A DNA stretch of 64,000 nucleotides, from NCBI RefSeq assembly GCF_964275155.1, contig NZ_OZ193413.1, positions 62,001 through 126,000 on the forward strand, written 5' to 3'. Under the pieces are notes generated by a model. That model was given only the letters and a program-made list of their open reading frames with translations. It had not been told where the DNA came from and ran no database searches. The DNA comes from Curculioniphilus buchneri. GTDB taxonomy: Bacteria; Pseudomonadota; Gammaproteobacteria; Enterobacterales; Enterobacteriaceae. The first letter of the stretch is position 1; each line of letters begins with the position of its first letter. Position numbers and translations under genes: made by a program. This document shows positions 61,695-64,000 of this stretch, in pieces.

Positions 61695-62783
61695 TATTAG
61701 TAATTACTGTCACGATGAACGTCATTTTTTTATGTAAATGTAAATCTTATACTTCTACGACAATTTTTATTAAAAAAATCAATAAATAATGCTTGTAAAC
61801 ATTAAAATGTTCTTTTTTACGTATCCACTAAACATACTAACGTAAACTTATATTAAAATACTTAATATAATAATTTTATCAATGATGATTTTCTCAAATT
61901 CACATTAACTATAAGGTTACTAAAGACATTATTTATTGGTCAATATAGTAAATAACATCATCATATTCACTACTAACCATAGTGTTGACCGCTTTGAATA
62001 ATACATAATGTCAGTGCGATTAATATTTTTATAAATACTTTTGAAAATTTTCTGAAATTAACAACTTATTTTTATACCACTAATAATTTATTTTTTTATA
62101 TAAACATTTCCTTCTAACAAAGTTAGTTTATCAAGATAATGATAACTTTAATCTACACTTTACATCTAAACGATTATACATAAACAAGAAGAATATTAAT
62201 TCTTAATTTTACTGCTTGCCACTTCACAACGTAAAATATATTGAATTTGATCTTTTTTAATACTGTAATTTTTGTATTCTATTTATAGATATGAAAATGA
62301 CATGAGCTAGTTATTGATATCAATATGTCATAAATTTAATTTTTTTCGGTTACCTAAAATATAACAGCAAGTTAACAACTGACAGTGCGACAAAGAACAT
62401 ATTGTTTTACATAAATAATTTACTTATCTAATTAATTACAGAGTTATAAAAAGAAAGAACTATAAAAAATTATGTAAAGAAAAGTAGTCTTATATTCAAA
62501 AGACTTGATATGTTTCATTTGAAGTTATTAGATGGAATAAAATGTTATGAACGTTGATGATTAATTATAGTTAATAATCTTAATGTTTTCTATTTATATC
62601 TTATACTAGATGTTTGTTAAACATAATATCGCAACATAACATTACATTATTAAACTTAGCATCATGGCATATCCTTAGAAAACATAATCTCATTGCATTA
62701 TCAATCTCATGAATGGAATTGTTGTCTTAAAGTTATCCTTTATTTTTAAAAAGTTTTTATATTATATATTGCGGAGTAGAAAG
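61695..62783. other. Spacer between the ptsI fossil and talA
   Basis: crr would follow ptsI in E. coli, but I could read no IIA-Glc fragment. The 75 bases before the talA start are in frame with it but do not look coding. GCGGAGTAGAAAG at 62771-62783 is the talA ribosome binding site. Confidence 0.5.
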
Positions 62784-63737
62784 ATGAATCAATTAGAAGA
62801 TATTAAAAAATTTACTACCATTGTAGCTGACAGTGGAGATATTGCATCTATTCGACACTATAAACCACAAGATGCTACTACTAATCCATCTTTAATCTTG
62901 CAGGCGACTAAACTGATGAACTATCAGCCATTGCTTGACAATGCAATCACTTATGCTCGAAAAAAAGGTGGAAATCGCACAACACAAATCATCAATGCTA
63001 GTGATAAATTAACAATTAATATCGGCACAGAGATCTTGAAAAACATTCCTGGAAAGATTTCTACTGAAGTAGATGTACGAGATTCTTTTAATCAAGACAT
63101 GTGCGTAACTAAAGCATATAAATTAATAAATTTATACCAAGAAAATGGCATCGAAAAATCTCGTATTTTAATTAAATTAGCCTCTACTTGGGAAGGAGTA
63201 AAAGCTGCGGAAGAACTAGAAAAAGTAAATATACATTGTAACTTAACGTTATTATTCTCCTTTGCTCAAGCGCGTATCTGCGCTGAAGCAGGCGTATATT
63301 TGATTTCTCCGTTTGTAGGTCGTATTTACGATTGGTATAATCAACGTCAATCTTTACATCCATATTCAGTAGATGACGATCCAGGCGTAAAATCGGTATG
63401 TAAAATTTACGAATATTACAAAAAGCACAATTATCACACCATTATTATGGGGGCTAGTTTTCGAAACACTGAACAGATTCTAGCTCTGGCTGGATGTGAT
63501 CGGTTAACTATTTCACCTTCTTTAATAGAAAAATTATATCATAGCAACAATCCCGTAGTTCGTAAATTATTTCCTTTAATAATAGAAAAAGTTCATCAAC
63601 CAACGCCTTTGTCTGAATCGGAATTTCGTTGGGAACATAATGAAGATCCAATGGCTGTAGAAAAATTGGCTGAAGGTATTCGTCAATTCGCCGTTGATCA
63701 ACGAAAACTTGAAAATCTTTTGGCATCAAAATTATAA
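62784..63737 (+). CDS. talA: Transaldolase A
   Basis: Non-oxidative pentose phosphate enzyme exchanging a dihydroxyacetone unit between sedoheptulose-7-phosphate and glyceraldehyde-3-phosphate. The ATG at 62784 with GGAG upstream gives 317 aa; an in-frame ATG at 62709 would add 25 residues that match nothing. The Schiff-base lysine is Lys131 in ILIKLASTWEG, with Asp16 (VADSGD) and Glu95 (STEVD) also conserved. It resembles TalA more than TalB: the N-terminus MNQLEDIKKFTTIVADSGDI and IRHY/PQDATTNPS follow TalA, and it is next to a transketolase gene as talA-tktB is in E. coli. Confidence 0.96.
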   Translation: MNQLEDIKKFTTIVADSGDIASIRHYKPQDATTNPSLILQATKLMNYQPLLDNAITYARKKGGNRTTQIINASDKLTINIGTEILKNIPGKISTEVDVRDSFNQDMCVTKAYKLINLYQENGIEKSRILIKLASTWEGVKAAEELEKVNIHCNLTLLFSFAQARICAEAGVYLISPFVGRIYDWYNQRQSLHPYSVDDDPGVKSVCKIYEYYKKHNYHTIIMGASFRNTEQILALAGCDRLTISPSLIEKLYHSNNPVVRKLFPLIIEKVHQPTPLSESEFRWEHNEDPMAVEKLAEGIRQFAVDQRKLENLLASKL

Positions 63738-63753
63738 AATCTGGAGAATGTTC

Positions 63754-64000
63754 ATGACATCTAGAAAAATGCTTGCCAATGCAATTCGTGTTTTAAGTAT
63801 GGATGCTATACAAAAAGCCAATTCCGGCCATCCTGGTGCTCCTATGGGCATGGCAGATATTGCCGAAGTTCTCTGGCGAGATTATTTAAATCATAATCCA
63901 TCTAATCCTCAATGGATTAACCGAGACCGTTTTATTTTATCTAATGGTCATAGTTCGATGCTTCTTTATAGCTTGTTACATCTTAGCGGTTATAATATTA
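63754..64000 (+). CDS. tktB: Transketolase, N-terminal part (cut by window end)
   Basis: Thiamine-diphosphate enzyme moving two-carbon units in the pentose phosphate pathway. The 82 visible codons read MTSRKMLANAIRVLSMDAI, then QKANSGHPGAPMGMADIAEVLW and RFILSNGHSSMLLYSLLHLSGY, the typical N-terminal ThDP-binding region. It starts 16 bp after talA with CTGGAG upstream. The tktB symbol rests on the talA-tktB order and on KANSGHP; tktA cannot be excluded because most of the gene lies outside the window. Confidence 0.88.
   Translation, partial: MTSRKMLANAIRVLSMDAIQKANSGHPGAPMGMADIAEVLWRDYLNHNPSNPQWINRDRFILSNGHSSMLLYSLLHLSGYNI

Noticed and set aside
62709..62783. 25-codon N-terminal extension of talA
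   Set aside because: It matches no transaldolase and is hydrophobic random-looking sequence; the ATG at 62784 has a good ribosome binding site and aligns with TalA.
1..64000. Search by eye for tRNA, rRNA, tmRNA, 4.5S RNA and RNase P RNA genes
   Set aside because: No T-loop-like GGTTCGAATCC blocks in either orientation or GC-rich RNA cores were found outside protein genes; I cannot run a covariance search, so a degenerate tRNA could have been missed.
1..64000. CRISPR arrays, insertion sequences, prophage or toxin-antitoxin genes
   Set aside because: No regularly spaced repeats, transposase motifs or small paired genes were seen.

Overview
The window reads as part of the chromosome of a host-restricted, genome-reduced gammaproteobacterium of the Enterobacterales, most likely an obligate or long-term insect endosymbiont. 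Nearly every gene has a recognisable Escherichia coli orthologue of about the same length, several E. coli gene orders survive (folB/plsY/tsaD/rpsU-dnaG-rpoD, yibN-grxC-secB-gpsA, sufABCDSE, coaBC-dut, pcnB-folK, glyQ-glyS, talA-tktB), and codon use is strongly AT-biased. By my count of the intervals below, only about 33.6 kb of 64 kb (roughly 52%) is coding. The rest is very AT-rich spacer, in blocks up to 3.7 kb, that looks like eroded former genes. I saw no tRNA, rRNA, CRISPR array, insertion sequence or phage gene. I cannot name the species; the low coding density fits a symbiont still losing genes rather than a compact ancient one.

Layout: 1-8.3 kb holds rnt, grxD, asnS, rsmD and udp, separated by spacers. 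8.8-14.5 kb is a complete, tightly packed SUF iron-sulfur operon (sufABCDSE). 15-16.7 kb is coaBC-dut (coenzyme A and dUTPase). 19-22 kb has ubiE and ubiB (ubiquinone). 23.7-27.4 kb has folK, pcnB and dksA. 29.8-32.3 kb is mrcB (PBP1B). 35.2-41.7 kb is folB, plsY, tsaD and the macromolecular-synthesis operon rpsU-dnaG-rpoD. 43.5-46.5 kb is glyQS. 50.2-52.5 kb is yibN-grxC-secB-gpsA. 54.3-56 kb has sodA and ftnA. 56.4-58.5 kb is ligA. 60.5-61.7 kb holds ptsH and ptsI fossils. 62.8-64 kb is talA and the start of a transketolase gene.

Functionally this is core maintenance: replication (dnaG, ligA), transcription (rpoD, dksA), RNA processing (rnt, pcnB), translation (asnS, glyQS, rpsU, rsmD, tsaD), envelope (mrcB, plsY, gpsA, secB), cofactors (folate, CoA, ubiquinone) and the non-oxidative pentose phosphate pathway. 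There is a clear iron and redox theme: SUF, two glutaredoxins, Mn-superoxide dismutase and ferritin.

No new defence or mobile system was found. The most interesting items are: decayed ptsHI beside ligA, which dates the loss of the sugar phosphotransferase system as recent; an unusual leader before dnaG, with a perfect Shine-Dalgarno sequence locked in a hairpin and followed by a three-codon mini-ORF; three successive inverted repeats before rpsU; a 15-bp perfect inverted repeat inside gpsA; and active-site substitutions in GrxC and SufS.
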